In this document: in pieces, positions 31,900-44,360 of the stretch
How positions within the stretch are numbered: position 1 is the first letter of the stretch
How the letters are laid out: every line of letters starts with the position of its first letter
From: Garcia nutans
Taxonomy: Eukaryota; Streptophyta; Magnoliopsida; Malpighiales; Euphorbiaceae
Direction: 5' to 3'
NCBI GenBank assembly: GCA_947685225.1
Contig: CANTUV010000037.1
Span: 31,639,001-31,703,000 of the forward strand
DNA length: 64,000 nt
Notes under the pieces: model-generated
Databases searched by the model: none
What the model was told of the DNA's origin: nothing
The model's input: the letters and a program-made list of their open reading frames with translations, nothing else
Translations under genes and position numbers: made by a program

Positions 31900-32240
31900 A
31901 GCAGCAGCTCACCCGCAGGCGTGCGGGCGAGTTATTTCGCTTGCAGGAAATTCCTGAGGGCGAAATAACTTCCTGCGGGAGAGTTATTTCGCCCGCAGGA
32001 AATTCCTTAGGGCGAAATAACTTTCTGCAGGGCGAAATAACTTCCCGCAGGAATTTCCTACGGGCTGGCACGCCCACTGGCCCCAGCCACGGGCCCGCTG
32101 CCACAGTTTTTGCCAGCGCAAAATTTTTCGACCCAAAATTTTGAAACCTAACCCAATTAGGTTTTAATTTCTTTTTATATTAATATTACTTACCTTAATT
32201 AATTAGAAATAAATAACCTTAAACCACTATAAATAAGGAC
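31900..32240 (+). promoter_or_regulatory. Ogre U3 hairpin block and TATA box
   Basis: Repeated TTATTTCGCCC...GGGCGAAATAA inverted pairs with CAGGAAATTCCTG cores lie upstream of CTATAAATAAG (32227). The same order is seen at 45660-45956 and, on minus, at 60260-59974. Confidence 0.6.
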
Positions 32241-35010
32241 CAAAGGCATTGAAATTAAGGGTGGCCGAGAGAGAGGAAATCCAAAGGGAGTTTGGAAAGT
32301 TTGAAACCAAATCAAGGAAGGAAAAGAAGAAATTCAATTTAAATCTTTTCTGGACAGTAGCATCACGAAAAAAGGGATTCCAAAGGCAAAAAAGGCTTGT
32401 CTTTGGATCTAGTTCATCCAAGAAGAAGCAATTTTGGAGCAATTTACAAAAGAAGGTATGAAATTCTAAATTCTATTTTTTTTTACACAGTAGCTAAAAC
32501 TAGGATTTTTTTTTGTTTTTCAAAAGTTAAAATCTTAGAACTTTAATTTAGTTTTCCAAAGTTAAAACACTAAAACGTGACCTTATTTTCTAAAAAGACT
32601 TAAAATTGTTATTTTTTCTTCTTAAAGACCTTAAAACACTAATTGAACATATTTTTCAACAAAACCAAAATCAAATTCTGTTTCTTTTAAGATTTTCAAG
32701 TAGGTTCTATTTCATTCAAAAAGCCTTAAAAAACATCTTTTCTACTTATAAAAACTTCAATCCTTTTGTTTAAATTCATAAATTTTCATAAAATATTAAA
32801 TTGATTTTTTAAAACCCTAAAAATTCTTCATTACCCGAGACCCAAATTTCAAAATGCTAAAATCCAAAATTTAACTTTTAAACCTAAAATAATGAACCCT
32901 AATCCTTTTAAAACCTTAAACCCTAATTTTTATGAACCCTAATCCTTTTAAAACATTAAAAAACATAAAAACATGAAAACCCAAAAATTGCACAGTAGCT
33001 TAAAATTCAATAATCAAAAATCACAAATTAAAGTATTTTAAGGTATTTAAAACCCTAGTTTCATGATTTCATCATTCAAACCTTAATTTGTTTAATCAAA
33101 GAGTCTTACCAACCTTTTAAAACATAAAACCCTAATCTATTTTAATTCCATAAAAAGTCACAGTAGCTATAATTGAACTTTTATTTGCTTTATTCAATTC
33201 CATATTTACTTATAGCTTGATTTATCTCTTATGCTTTAATCTATTTAATTTCAATACTTGATTTATTTAATTTATCATGGATGGATGTTTATTTTATTGA
33301 TATTTAAATACTTTTGATGAATGATTTATTCATGGATGATTATTTACTTTTGTCAATTAATTTAGATTTCCAAAAGTTGTAAGAGGTATGTTTCCACTTG
33401 GTGGGTACCTCATTAGTTAAACGTCATGTAATTTAATTTGCTTTTCTATTTTAGAACCTATGTAAAGGGCATGTTTCTACTTTTTGGTGGGTGTCCTATG
33501 TAATATCCCAATGTATGCCCTAGAAGTTTTGGATATTATTGTTGTTTTAATTGGATTGAATGTATATGTTAATTTGAAAGAGAAAAGAATTTAAAAGAAA
33601 GTGTATATGTTGTATATATGGAAGTATAAATAACATATACATAAGTCAAAATGGATGGTCAAAGGAAGAGGATATTTATTTGTTATGTGTGAAATTACTA
33701 AAAAGGGCATATAAGTGATAAGAAGTTAAGTTAGATGGATGAGGGCATTTAAGTAATTTTTTTTGAAATGCTTGGTGGAGGTTTAAAGAGATGAGAAAGT
33801 TGACTTTGCTTCTTCATTTTCTTTTCTTTTCAAGTGGTGGCCGACCATTCTCAAGACAAGAGAGCAAGAGAAAGGTTTTGAATTTTAAGAGCAAATTGAA
33901 GGAGTTTTCAAGGGATTAAGTGGAAATCCAAGAAGTTTCATTATTTTGGTAAGTTTCTCTTGATTTCTCTTGTTTTATTTTAAGTTGTTTGTGAGTTTGA
34001 TTGTGGATTTTTGAAAGTAGGGTTGAGTTTATGGTAGTATGTTGGTGTGTGTTTGATTTTAATTGATTGTGGTGTTGGTTTTGAATGGAAAATATAAAGA
34101 TGGGTTGATGTTGGTGGTGGAAGAGTAAAACTGATGTTGGTTTAGGGTTTTGAAGTGGTAAGTGATGTGTAACTTGAGTTTGATCAATTATTTTCATAGA
34201 TCTTCATGTTGTTTGTGTTTGTTGAAGTTGTAAGCTTAGAATATGTGAATTTGGTCGAAGGCAGTGGCTTTTGGAATGCCACGCCTGTGGCCTTGATTGC
34301 CATGGCCGTGGCCAATTGTAGCCATGGCTGTGGAGGGTTGGTGCAAAGGAGGCAGAAGTGATTTCTAACCCACGACGGTGGGGGTTGAGGTGGCCACTGC
34401 CGTGGGCCTTAGTGAGTGGTGTTGAAGTGTAATTTGTGATTTAAGGGTTTAGTAAAAGGTTATTAAGTGATAAATTGTATTGGAATTCATGTATTGTATC
34501 ATTTTTGGATTAGGTTTTGGAAGAAGGTGATTTGCCCTAATTTGGGAAGTGAAGAATTCTTGGAAAAAGGAAGTGTATAGAGTTGTATAAGTGGTACTTA
34601 AGGTAAGTACAAACTACATTATTGCATACATTCATATGATGTTGAGATTGAATATATATTTGATGATATTGATGATGCATATGAATAATGTTATGTTGTG
34701 TACATTGTGGGATATAATGTGAACATTGATGATGTATATGAATAATGTTATGTCGTGTACATTGTGGGATATAATGTGAACATTGATGATGCATATAAAT
34801 ACTTTTATGAGGAATTACCTTAATGTAAATTGAGACATAAAGAGATGTGAAATTAATGTGATGAGTTATAATGATGTGAATGATATGATTGAAGCATGCC
34901 TAGATGATATGATTGAATAATGATATGTTTGTTTAGTTAATGCAATTGATATTGAGTATTATAATGAGAAATGAATTGAGAAAGTAATGTTTAAAGAGAT
35001 AAATGAACGG

Positions 35011-35300
35011 ACCTATCTGCCTCCTGCAGAACCATGCGGACCCAGTGGTTGGGCAACCGAACTTGGACTACCGACCTGGTTGGGGGAAGGTTCGATTTAG
35101 TCAGTATTACGTACCTATCTGCCCCCTGCGGAACCATGCGGACCCAGTGGTTGGGCAACCAAACTTGGACTACCGACCTGGTTGGGGGAAGGTTCGTTAC
35201 TGATAGTCTTATACTTGCCTATCTGCCTCCTGCGGAACCATGCGGACCCAGAGAGCTGGGCAACCGAACTTGGACTACCGACCTGGTTGGGGGAAGGTTC
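35011..35300 (+). repeat. Triplicated ~103-bp block in solo LTR
   Basis: Three tandem copies start at about 35011, 35113 and 35217. Each has CCTATCTGCC, GAACCATGCGGACCCAG, TTGGACTACCGACC and TGGTTGGGGGAAGGTTCG. The position in the LTR corresponds to the different 106-bp doublet of the other solo LTRs. Confidence 0.88.
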
Positions 35301-35460
35301 GTATATGGAGCCATGGTTGTTGGCTATAATTAATGGATGATGATATAATTATTGAAATAATGAAATGTAACATTTATAAGTATGATCTTTATTGGTTGTA
35401 TGTATGACATTGATATTGAGATTGCATATTATCTTTATGGTTTGTACTACTGAGTTGTTA

Positions 35461-35491
35461 GCTCAGCGCGATTGTGGTTCATCGCGCAGGT
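35461..35491 (+). promoter_or_regulatory. Conserved GCGCGAT hairpin motif in solo LTR
   Basis: GCTCAGCGCGATTGTGG then TTCATCGCGCAGGTGA. Arms GCGCGAT and ATCGCGC are perfect. Same relative position as in the other chromovirus-type LTRs. Confidence 0.55.
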
Positions 35492-36303
35492 GATAGAGTT
35501 GATAGGGTTAAGACAGAGGATTCTTCTAGACCTAGTTGAGTTTGTACTTGAAGAGTTGGACTAGAGCTCAAAGATCAGAGAGTCAAGCTGCCAATCATGT
35601 ATATATTCTATGTTTTGTAAATTTAAAGTTTCTATGTATTTGTATTTGTAAGTACTTGTTATAACTTCCGCTGTGTATTAATAAATGTTTTCATCTATTA
35701 TATTTTATGGATTTTCTTTTAAACGATTGATATTTGTTTTATTTCTTTTCGAGATATGATTTGTGTATTTTTAAAACTGTGGCATTTTCTATATTCAGTA
35801 TACGTATATTACGATCGTATAAGCATGCTTTGTACGTATATGAGATATAGGGGTGTTACATCCTATCTAGGCATGTGATGTAAGGACATGTTTCCATCCT
35901 TGGATGGGTGTCTATTTATTTGTTTTGTTTGGACATTGCTTTGATTTTAATATATTGACGCTTTCTTTTAATTATTGTGTGTAATATGGATAATGTTATT
36001 ATACTTAAGAATTTTATAATATTAAGACCTGTAAAGGAGGTCGGTTCCAATGAACCGGGCGTTGTGGGGGTGCTGGGCCATTTCTCACCTTCCCCACACG
36101 TACCCAACTTTTTGAACCCATTAGGGGGTTGGGGATTCCTTAGGAATCGAGTCATCCACCCCTTCCTTTTTCCCGGCCTGTCCGGGTGGCGACTCCATTT
36201 TCTCCGGACTTAGGTCCGTGTTCTCTAAGGCCCCGAGCCTAAACAGTGCAGAAGTAGCAAGAACCATTCCACCGGGAGTGGGGGCGAAAATCCCCGCTCA
36301 CAG

Positions 36304-36320
36304 TGGCGACTCCATTGGGG
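36304..36320 (+). promoter_or_regulatory. Ogre-derivative primer-binding site (tRNA-Arg type)
   Basis: TGGCGACTCCATTGGGG, one nt after the LTR. It differs at one base from the PBS of the minus-strand Ogre at 58269-58285. Confidence 0.85.
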
Positions 36321-37284
36321 ATAAGAGAAGTTGATTCCGTTGGTCTTTATATTATTCTATTCTTTTTTATAATGATATTATCCATTGCATCATATTAGAT
36401 TGCATTGTGTGCGTGAGTTAGGACGCCCGTGTTACCCGTGTTGTGTTATGTGAGGGATACCATACTTTCACTCAAGGTACCATTTGGTATATACTTGCTA
36501 TGGGAACCTAAGCCTTTTAACCCAAAGACTAAAGCTCATGTAATTGGCCTAGTTACTTTCCTAGGTTTTACCCCAAATGCATGTTGTTTGACTATGGTTG
36601 ATTTATCTTGGCTTAATTCATGGCTTATTTGGTTTGTTCTTTTTCTAATATGACCTAAGTATATTGTAAGCTCAAAATAAATTTTTCTTTAAAATCCAAA
36701 AGACCAAAACTATTTTCAAAATTTTTCCAAGATGGTCATTGGACATAAGACTTTTCTAAAAATAAATAAATAAATTCTTTGGCCCATGGCCCAAATACTA
36801 AGCCCAAAATCCAATTTTTTAAAAATCTTTTACAATGTGCTTAGAAACAAAACTATTTTCACTCAACTTTTTCTTACAAAGAGCTTGCAAAATATTTAGG
36901 TCAATTATGAAATACCAAAAATCAATTGTGAGCCTAGTTTACACTAAGAATAAATTAACCATGGGCTTGTTTTTGGCATGAACCATTAGTTACTCTTTTC
37001 AAGTGAGAAATCTATTTATAATAAACCTCTTAATTTCGTTTTAATCCAGCATAGCATAAAAGCTACTTTAGTTGGATAAATGGATTAAAACCTAATTAAT
37101 GGGAATTATCATGGACTAATTTCCATTTTCGAAAATATAACTATTGGTTGAAACGTCCGAGGGAATTATTCGAAAGCAAGATACCCCATGTTGGTATTTT
37201 GTTAACCATATACCTAGGAAAAAGGGACTCGCCATTCATGTGTGGATGTTATAAGGTTGGAAGGAACATCCTATTTATCCTTAT
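36321..37284 (+). other. Ogre-derivative leader
   Basis: Untranslated, AT-rich; colinear with the leader of the minus-strand Ogre (57256-58268). The extra ORF that classical Ogre elements carry before gag is not visible. Near the gag start, CTCTCTGGCTCACAG resembles a 3' splice site and is present in both copies. Confidence 0.65.
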
Positions 37285-38838
37285 TTGTTGATTGTTTGTG
37301 CATACATGCATACATTTTCATCTCATATCATTGATCCTCTCTGGCTCACAGCCCTGGATTACGATAGTTCTAAAGCTTACGACAATCCGACCTACGCCGG
37401 AGATGAAGTATCTAGCAACGACTCAATCACTTGCTCACCTAAAGCAATGGAGCCTGAACAAATTCAAAGGATGGTGGATGAAGCCCTTAATGCCAAGATG
37501 GAAGAAATCAAAGAGGCCCTAGCTGAGACCATGAAGAACCAATTGACTGCAATCTTAGAAAACCATGCCGAGGCATCTGCTGGCACTAAGAAACCAAAGG
37601 ACAAAGGGAAGTCTAAAATTAATGAAGTAGCTTTTGATGATGAAAAGGTGGTCATTGATGATGATGATGATTGGGCTTAATACTACCAAGAGGTTCAAGA
37701 AAAGAAGAAAGAACCGAAGGCTGTCGAGAAGGCAACTATTGAAAAGACCGAGACATCTGATATTGAAAAGATGATTGCTGATTTAGAAAAGAAATTTGAG
37801 AAAAAGCTGAAAACTGAAGAAATGTCCGAAGTTGACAAATAATTTGAGCTAGATGAAGAGGTCCTATACAAGTTCAAGATGCCATCCTTTGCAAAGTACA
37901 ATGGCACCAAAAATCCTCATCTTCATGTGAAGCAGTATATCACTGCCATGCAATCTGCCCGAGCTACTAAGGCTCAAACCCTAAGGTACTTTATGCTCTC
38001 ATTGGACCCTGTTGTCCAAAATTGGTTCAATACCTTGGATGATGGAACACAAAAGAGTTGGGATCTACTTTACAAAGCCTTCATCCAACAATATGGATAC
38101 AATGTTGAAATGGAAGTTACCTTAATGGAAGTTGAGTTCATTAGGCAACGACCAAATGAAAATTTTGTAGATTATGTCAAGAGATGGAGAAACAAGGCTG
38201 CTTTACTCAAGAAGAGGCCCGATGAATCTGATCAAATAAGGATGATTGTGAGAGGTGTGCTGCCTAATCTTCGTGAGAGGATGTCTCATACACTCATACG
38301 TGATTTTAAAGATCTTCTCCAAGTTGGTCTACAAATTGAAGAGTGGGAAAGGGAGAAAAATCGCTTTTCAATAAAAAGGAACGAGAAAGGGAGCTATCAA
38401 CCTAGTAGCCAAAGCACACAAAAAGAAGTTGATGTTAATGTGACCGGTCAAGGGAATAAAAGACAATTCTCAGATCTGGGGAAGCCTCTCTCTTGGGTTT
38501 TTAGTAAGCTGCAAAAGAAAGGGTTGTTACAACCGTTAGCTCCTCGACCTTTACATAATTCATTGCCACCAAACTTCAATGCCGAAGCCTTTTGTCAATT
38601 TCATCAAATGCGAGGACATGAAATAGATAAATGTGCTCATCTAAGGCATGAGATCCAAGATCTAATCGAAAGTGGCAAGCTACCCGAGCCGGATAAGCCC
38701 AACACTAAAGATAATCCATTACCAAGGTTCAATAGAGTACCTCCACCGGCAACCTTCATGGTGGGAAAAGGATTGGAAGAAGATTTTGTTTTATCATCCT
38801 TTCATGATGGGGATATTGAAGATATGAAAGAAAATTAA
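37285..38838 (+). pseudogene. gag: Ogre-type Gag with two in-frame stops
   Basis: The likely true start is the ATG of MEPEQIQRMVDEALNAKMEE (37447). A coiled-coil/acidic N-terminal region leads to the capsid-like part: KYNGTKNPHLHVKQYITAM, LSLDPVVQNWFNTL and ENFVDYVKRWRNKAALL. A variant zinc knuckle CX2HX4HX4C (CQFHQMRGHEIDKC) is near the end. Stops at 37678 (TAA after DDDWA) and 37840 (TAA after EVDK) break the frame; the second half from 37879 is open for 319 codons. It ends at EDMKEN with no protease following, unlike the sister Gag at 55365-57255, so pol was deleted at or near this point. Confidence 0.87.
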
Positions 38839-41140
38839 ATGCAACAAACTTTCCTTAGCTTGAATATTGCTTTTTAATCTTATTTGCTTTAATATTTTGG
38901 AACTATTTGTGTTTTTCAAATTTAAAGTTGTTTGAATAAATTACTCTCATAAAAAATCTTGTTGGTCTTTGTTCATTTTGGTACTCAACCGATGAGGAAT
39001 CTATCTTGATAATTCATGAATTAATATATTTATGCATCATGACTCGAATGACTTTACTAGGTGAAGAATTGCTCTATAGCATTGAATTGTGTATGCTTTA
39101 GGTTTTAGTCAGTCTTAGAACATGCTTTGACAAACTTTCGAGGCGAAATTGAACTCTGCTTATTTACGGGAGAGATGATCTAGGCATTGTTTTATTAGCC
39201 AACAACTAGTATCCACCCAATTGAATATTAATCCCTAGTTGTCCCTTTGAGCCTTCATAAAGTTTTAGCTTTCTTTTCATTGGCATATAACCTCAACAAC
39301 CTACCTTGAGCTGTTGTAATACTTTTGACAAGTCTTATGATCACAAAGGTGAAAAGGTAAGAAGATCAAAGAAAGAAATGAATAGTCAAGACTATGAAGA
39401 TAGTTAAAGTTCTCAAGACCATAAGGGTAGTTGATGTTTTCAAGACCATAAGGATAGTTGATGTTCTCAAAACCTTAAGGGTAGTTGAAGTTCCTTTAAT
39501 GTCTCCAATATATCAAAACAACATCAACATTGGAGTAATAAATGATTTATCCCTATTTATTGGAAGCCCAAGTTGGTACAAATAAGACAACTCTGTTTGA
39601 GCTAGAACCAAAAACAAAAAAAGGAGAGAAAGAAAGAAAAACAAAAAAAAAAAGAAAAAAAATCAATAGAAAAAGAAAAAGAAAAAAAGAGTAAAAAAAA
39701 ACCAAAATGGTTCAAAAAGCCTACTGAGTTCTCTTTTACCTAAAGCAGCAAAAGGCTTCTATTTGGTTCATAAAGATCTTTTTTGAGTTGGTCCAACCCA
39801 ACCAAAGATTCAATTAAAATTGGAGAAAAGGAGGAAGACCACCCAGTTCTTGAAAGTTTTGTAGTCCAACAAGAAAGAAGGACAAAAAGACAAAGAAAGG
39901 GAAGAGTAAGAAAAATAAAAAGAAAGAAAAGGGAGAAGAAGAAAAGAAACAAATTTGGGTCTTAAACTTTATGCAAGGGCAAAAACTGTCCTAATCAAGA
40001 TCCAAACTAATGCTAAGAAGATAGAAGAAATTTGGAGTCTAGCAAGGTTGCCTCCAAGCTGTCTAAAGTTCCAACAAGAAATTTGTATTGTGAGGGTTTG
40101 TCCATTGTGTCACACCAGCTCCAATCTCAAAATGGCCTCCACTTTAACCCATGTCCCTTATAGACCCCATTTTAAGCCTATCAAAGACCTGTTGATCTCT
40201 CTTGGTAGGTAGAGTCTATTAGTGGAGATAGTTTGGATAAGCATGCATATGAGATAGACAATATTTAAACTCAAATGAGACCTTTGGCCAAGCAATGTGT
40301 ATGTGCCTATCTGAAGTGCAACAGTTCTTGCTTAAATAGAAATGATTCCCGAGTTTAGTACGGTAACTAGGGTTGTCATGTTATAGATATGTTAATTTGG
40401 AAAAATCAAGTCCTGAGGTACATTGACATTAATTTGGCAAAGCCAACATTTGATTTAAAAATCAAAATTAAAAAAAAATGTTTTTGTCATACGAAGCCTT
40501 CAAGTTAAGGGAAGTATATTGAACCTCCAAAGGACATATTGGGCAAAGGAAATGATTATTGGCAAGTAGACATAATGAAATATAAAAAGGATGTATCCCT
40601 GACTCTGCAACTTGGGATCTCCACCACTCATGTTTTCAACATCTTGAAGATAAAAGCCACAAATGCAAAGCTTTTGATCATTCCAATGCAAGACTTGAAC
40701 GAGCGTCAAAAAGGAACCAATAAGAACACTTCTGTTGGTCACCTCGGTCTGTGAGTTGATGGAACAACTGTAAGTATTATTCATGCATATCATGCATACA
40801 TGAGCATATCACATTGCACTTTCTTGTCTTGTGTTGTCTATTCCTTGTCAAAATGAACAGCAAGCAATCAAAAGAAGATATCAAATTAGGGGGGGCATAG
40901 AAAGCCCATTGCTTGAGCAAGCTCCAGTAAATTTGCAAAGAGAAGAAATATGTGCTTGTGAGAAGAACTAGATAGAAAAACATCAATCAAAGCTTGCATG
41001 GATAAAATCTTTGGTTTGAGCCTACATAGGGGGCAAAGTTTCTCCTTTTCAATTTTTTGGGTTTATATACCAAATATCTTTAAACTCACTTACAAATATT
41101 TTGCCACACGGGGGGGCAAGGAGAGGATATAAGGTCCAAT
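38839..41140 (+). other. Non-coding interior of the Ogre derivative
   Basis: No recognisable protein domain. It holds a three-fold 27-28 bp repeat (CAAGACCATAAGG-GTAGTTGATGTT type, 39408-39490), A-rich tracts (39600-39710) and G-runs (40890, 41109) that mimic PPTs. Open frames here (for example 39955-40212, 40539-40754) lack motifs. Confidence 0.55.
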
Positions 41141-41149
41141 TAAAAATAG

Positions 41150-41550
41150 CTAAATCTTTGCAAAAAGGAAGGACAAAAGAATGGAACATTAGAACTCTCA
41201 AAAGAATGAAGATGCAAAAGACTAAAGACCAATCCAGCTAAAAGAGCTAAAGCCAGAGTAAAGACCCAAAATCCAATGGATAAAGACCCATTTTTCAAGG
41301 TTAAAGACCCAATCTCAAAGGATGAAGATCCATTTGCAAGGGTGAAGACCCAATCTCCAAGGATGAAGATCCATTCTGAGGGTGAAGAATCACAATGCAT
41401 AGAACAGCCAGAGCAGTTAGACTTCTCAACTGATAAAAGGTTAGTCAAATTCATTCTCGGGTCCAAGTACCCATTCTCGGGTCCAAGTACCCAAATCAAA
41501 TCTAACCTCAGGTCCAAGTACCCAAATTAAATCAAAATTAATTCAAATCT
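41150..41550 (+). repeat. Segment shared by the 3' regions of both Ogre elements
   Basis: It carries tandem GGATGAAGATCCA/GGGTGAAGACCCAATCT units and GGGTCCAAGTACCC hairpin words. The reverse complement of the same segment lies at 48780-49040 in the minus-strand Ogre, with the same order of words (ACTTCTCAACTGATAAAAGG, then CATTCTCGGGTCC). This confirms the two are relatives. Confidence 0.8.
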
Positions 41551-41567
41551 CAAGTCAAAGTACCCAG

Positions 41568-42535
41568 GTTAGGATCGAGTATCCCAATCAAGCTTAGGAT
41601 CGAGTATCCCAATCTAGTTTAAGATCGAGTATCCAAAGTCAGTTTAGGATCGAGTATCCAAATCCAGTTTAGGATCGAGTATCCAAATCCAATTTAGGAT
41701 CGAGTATCCAAATCCAGTTAGGATCGAGTATCCCAATCTAGTTTAGGATCGAGTATCCGAATCCAAGTTAGGATCGAGTATCCGAATCCAAGTTAGGATC
41801 GAGTATCCCAATCCAAGTAAGGATCGAGTATCCAAATCAAGTTAGGATCGAGTATCCCAATCCAAGTTAGGATCGAGTATCCAAATCCAGTTTAGGATCG
41901 AGTATCCAAATCCAGTTAGGATTGAGTATCCCAATCAAGTTTAGGATCGAGTATCCGAATCCAAGTTAGGATCAAGTATCCAAGTCAAGTTAGGATCGAG
42001 TATCCCAATCCAAATTAGGATCGAGTATCCAAATCCAGTTTAGGATCGAGTATCCAAAGCCAATTTAGGATCGAGTATCCAAATTTGATTTAGGATCGAG
42101 TATCCAAATCCAGTTAGGATCGAGTATCCCAATCCATTTTAGGTTCGAGTATCCAAAGCCAATTTAGGATCGAGTATCCAAATTCGATTTAGGATCGAGT
42201 ATCCAAATCCAGTTAGGATCAAGTATCCCAATCCATTTTAGGATCGAGTATCCAAAGCCAATTTAGGATCGAGTATCCAAATTCGATTTAGGATCGAGTA
42301 TCCAAATCCAGTTTAGGGTCGAGTATCCAAATCCAGTTTAGGATCGAGTATCCAAATCCAATTTAGGATTGAGTATCCAAATCCAGTTTAGGATCGAGTA
42401 TCCAAATCCAGTTTAGGATCGAGTATCCAAATCCGATTTAGGATCGAGTACCCAAATCCGACTTAGGATCGAGTACCCAAATCCAGATAGGATTGAGTAT
42501 TCAAGTCTAGTTTAGGATCGAGTGTCCAAATCTCT
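41568..42535 (+). repeat. 24-25 bp mini-hairpin array (about 39 copies)
   Basis: The consensus is TTAGGATCGAGTATCCAAATCCAG. I count about 39 units. Each has a 4-bp stem GGAT/ATCC around CGAGT. Most variants keep the stem (for example GGATTGAGTATTC, which would still pair as G-U). The array is followed by a single GGGTCCAGAACCC unit (42538-42550), the type amplified in the other Ogre element. Confidence 0.93.
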
Positions 42536-44360
42536 CGGGTCCAGAACCCAAAACCTCAAAAATTAAGTCTTATTGTAATATCCCTATGTATGCCCTAAAA
42601 GTCTTGGTTATGTTGTTGTTATTGTTGATGTTGTTGTTAGTGTTGTTGTTGTTATATATTGGATTGAATATATGTGTTAAATTGTAAGAGAAAAGAAATG
42701 GGAAGAGAATGTATATGTATATGTGTTTTGGAGAAGAAATTTAGGGTTTAGAGACAAATGTATATGTTGTTTATATGATGATATAATTAACATATACATT
42801 GGTCAAAAGGGTTGGTCAATGCAAGAGGATATTTTTATGTGGCATGTGAGATTACTTAATTGGGCACATATGAGACAAAAGGTTAGTTAAATGGTGAAGG
42901 GTGTTTTAGTAATTGCAAGGTTAAAAACACTTGATGGATATAAGAAGCCAAATTTGACTTTGCTCTTCATATTTTCTTCTTCTCTTCATGTGTGGCCGGA
43001 TTCTCCATAGACAAAGAGAGAAAGAGAGGTGATCTTGAGGTTTGAAGCAATTTGAAGAAGGAAGCAAGGGTTTTGGTTAAAGATTTGTGGATTTCTTCAT
43101 TTGAGGTAAGATCTTTTCTTTAATTTCTTCAATTCTTTTGAAGTGGTGTGAGAAAGGAATTAGGGTTTGTTGGTTTGATGATGAGATGAGTTGTGTTTAG
43201 TGAAATTCTTTTTCTGTTTTACAATTAGTAAAGGCTGTGACTTGTATGATTTTTAATTAATTATAGAAAAATGTTCTTGAAGTGAATTTTTGATATGTTG
43301 TGCCTCTATGAGTCTAGAATGACTGAAAAATATGTTAATTCGATTTTGGAATGGTTATGAGTTTAGAAAGATTATTTTTATTAGACCTGTTCCAGCAGGT
43401 ACCTTAACTGAGACAGCTATATTTCGGGATTTTTAATAAAATGTAGAAAAATCATATCCAATTGAAATTTGGATATGTTGTTGCTTAGTGAGTCTAGTAT
43501 TTGATAAAATAACTTGGAACCACGTTGATTGAATTTGATTTATGGAATTCACAAAGTTCAGAACTGCTGCCAGGATGCAGGGCAATTGGGGCAGTCTGGT
43601 TAGGTGAACTATTTGACCAAGATTTTGTGTTCAGTTTGATCTGAAATTTTAAAGGAATGATTTTAAGATACAAAACTAAATTCTGTAAAAATTTTAGAAT
43701 TTTTAGTCAAGTAGATTATTTTATACAATTTTTCAAAATAAGGATAAAATGGAGTCTAAAACCAGAATGTACTATTCATATGGTCATTTTGCTAATATTC
43801 CTTTTGGATTAGATTGTGAAGAGGTTGAATTGCCCTAACCGTGTCCCTCAAGTGGCTGCCCGTGTCCCTCAATTGTGTGGGTTAGGGTTTTAATTCTTTG
43901 TTCTTCTTGCATTGCTTTGGTTCTCCAAAGGTAGGTTGGTCCTTAAACCTAACCCTAAACACTTTAAACACACTTGAATCAATGAATGATATAATCAAAT
44001 GCATGTGTAAGGTCCTAAAACTATGAATCATATCAATTGTTCTTTGCCCTAATTGCATTGTTGAGATTGAACAATGTTATGTTATGTATTGTGAATGGTA
44101 ATGTGTTTCATGAGTAATATACATTGAAATTGAAATGTATATCAAAGATGCAATGATAATTTAAATAAGACATGATATGAGACAATGCCATTGTGATTGG
44201 CTATGTTGATGATATTGAAAGAAAGAAGGCATGTTTGCCTAAATGTGATGAGAATTTGAGAATGGAAATGGTAACTATATAATAAATGAATTGTTTGTTT
44301 AATATGTTATTCAGTTTCAGAGTTCTGGATTTGGGTGGCATGCCTAAGAAATGATGAAAG

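Larger units (their letters stand above)
33499..35860 (+). mobile_element. Chromovirus-type solo LTR
   Basis: 2362 bp, TGTAATATCCC to GGGTGTTACA, with perfect TCCTA duplications (33494-33498, 35861-35865). The uninterrupted target is seen in the sister LTR at 47209. No coding region. It carries a cluster of CCATGGCCGTGGCC-like words (34270-34410), a triplicated block (35011-35300), the conserved GCGCGAT hairpin and the AACTTCCGCTGTGTA motif (about 35663), placing it in the same broad family as 42574-45321. Confidence 0.88.
31682..36302 (+). repeat. 5' LTR of the Ogre derivative (with nested solo LTR)
   Basis: Starts TATAGACCC (decayed TGTAGACCC) and ends CCCCGCTCACA. The U3 hairpin block is at 31900-32065 and the TATA box CTATAAATAAG at 32227-32237. 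It is interrupted by 33499-35860. Many AAACCCTAA-like words occur but not in tandem. Confidence 0.88.

Noticed and set aside
32880..33130. Telomere-like AAACCCTAA words
   Set aside because: They are scattered with AT-rich spacers inside an Ogre LTR and are repeated in the sister LTR (46600-46860); no tandem telomere array.
34537..34794. His-rich 85-codon frame in the solo LTR
   Set aside because: Comes from a short tandem ATGATGATGCATATGAATAATG-type repeat; low-complexity artefact.
35977..36213. Repeated 78-79 codon frames in Ogre LTRs (also 29646, 47327, 58376)
   Set aside because: They lie in the LTR near U5 in all copies and both strands; conservation is due to LTR homology, not coding.
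39394..39585. 63-codon frame with repeated VVDVFKTIR-like peptide
   Set aside because: Simply the translation of a three-fold 27-28 bp repeat; no start context or domain.
40880..41120. Polypurine tracts (G7 runs) as element ends
   Set aside because: No LTR terminus or target duplication follows; the real PPT is at 45364-45379.
41568..42535. CRISPR-like array
   Set aside because: Units are contiguous ~24 bp repeats with no unique spacers, inside a plant retroelement.
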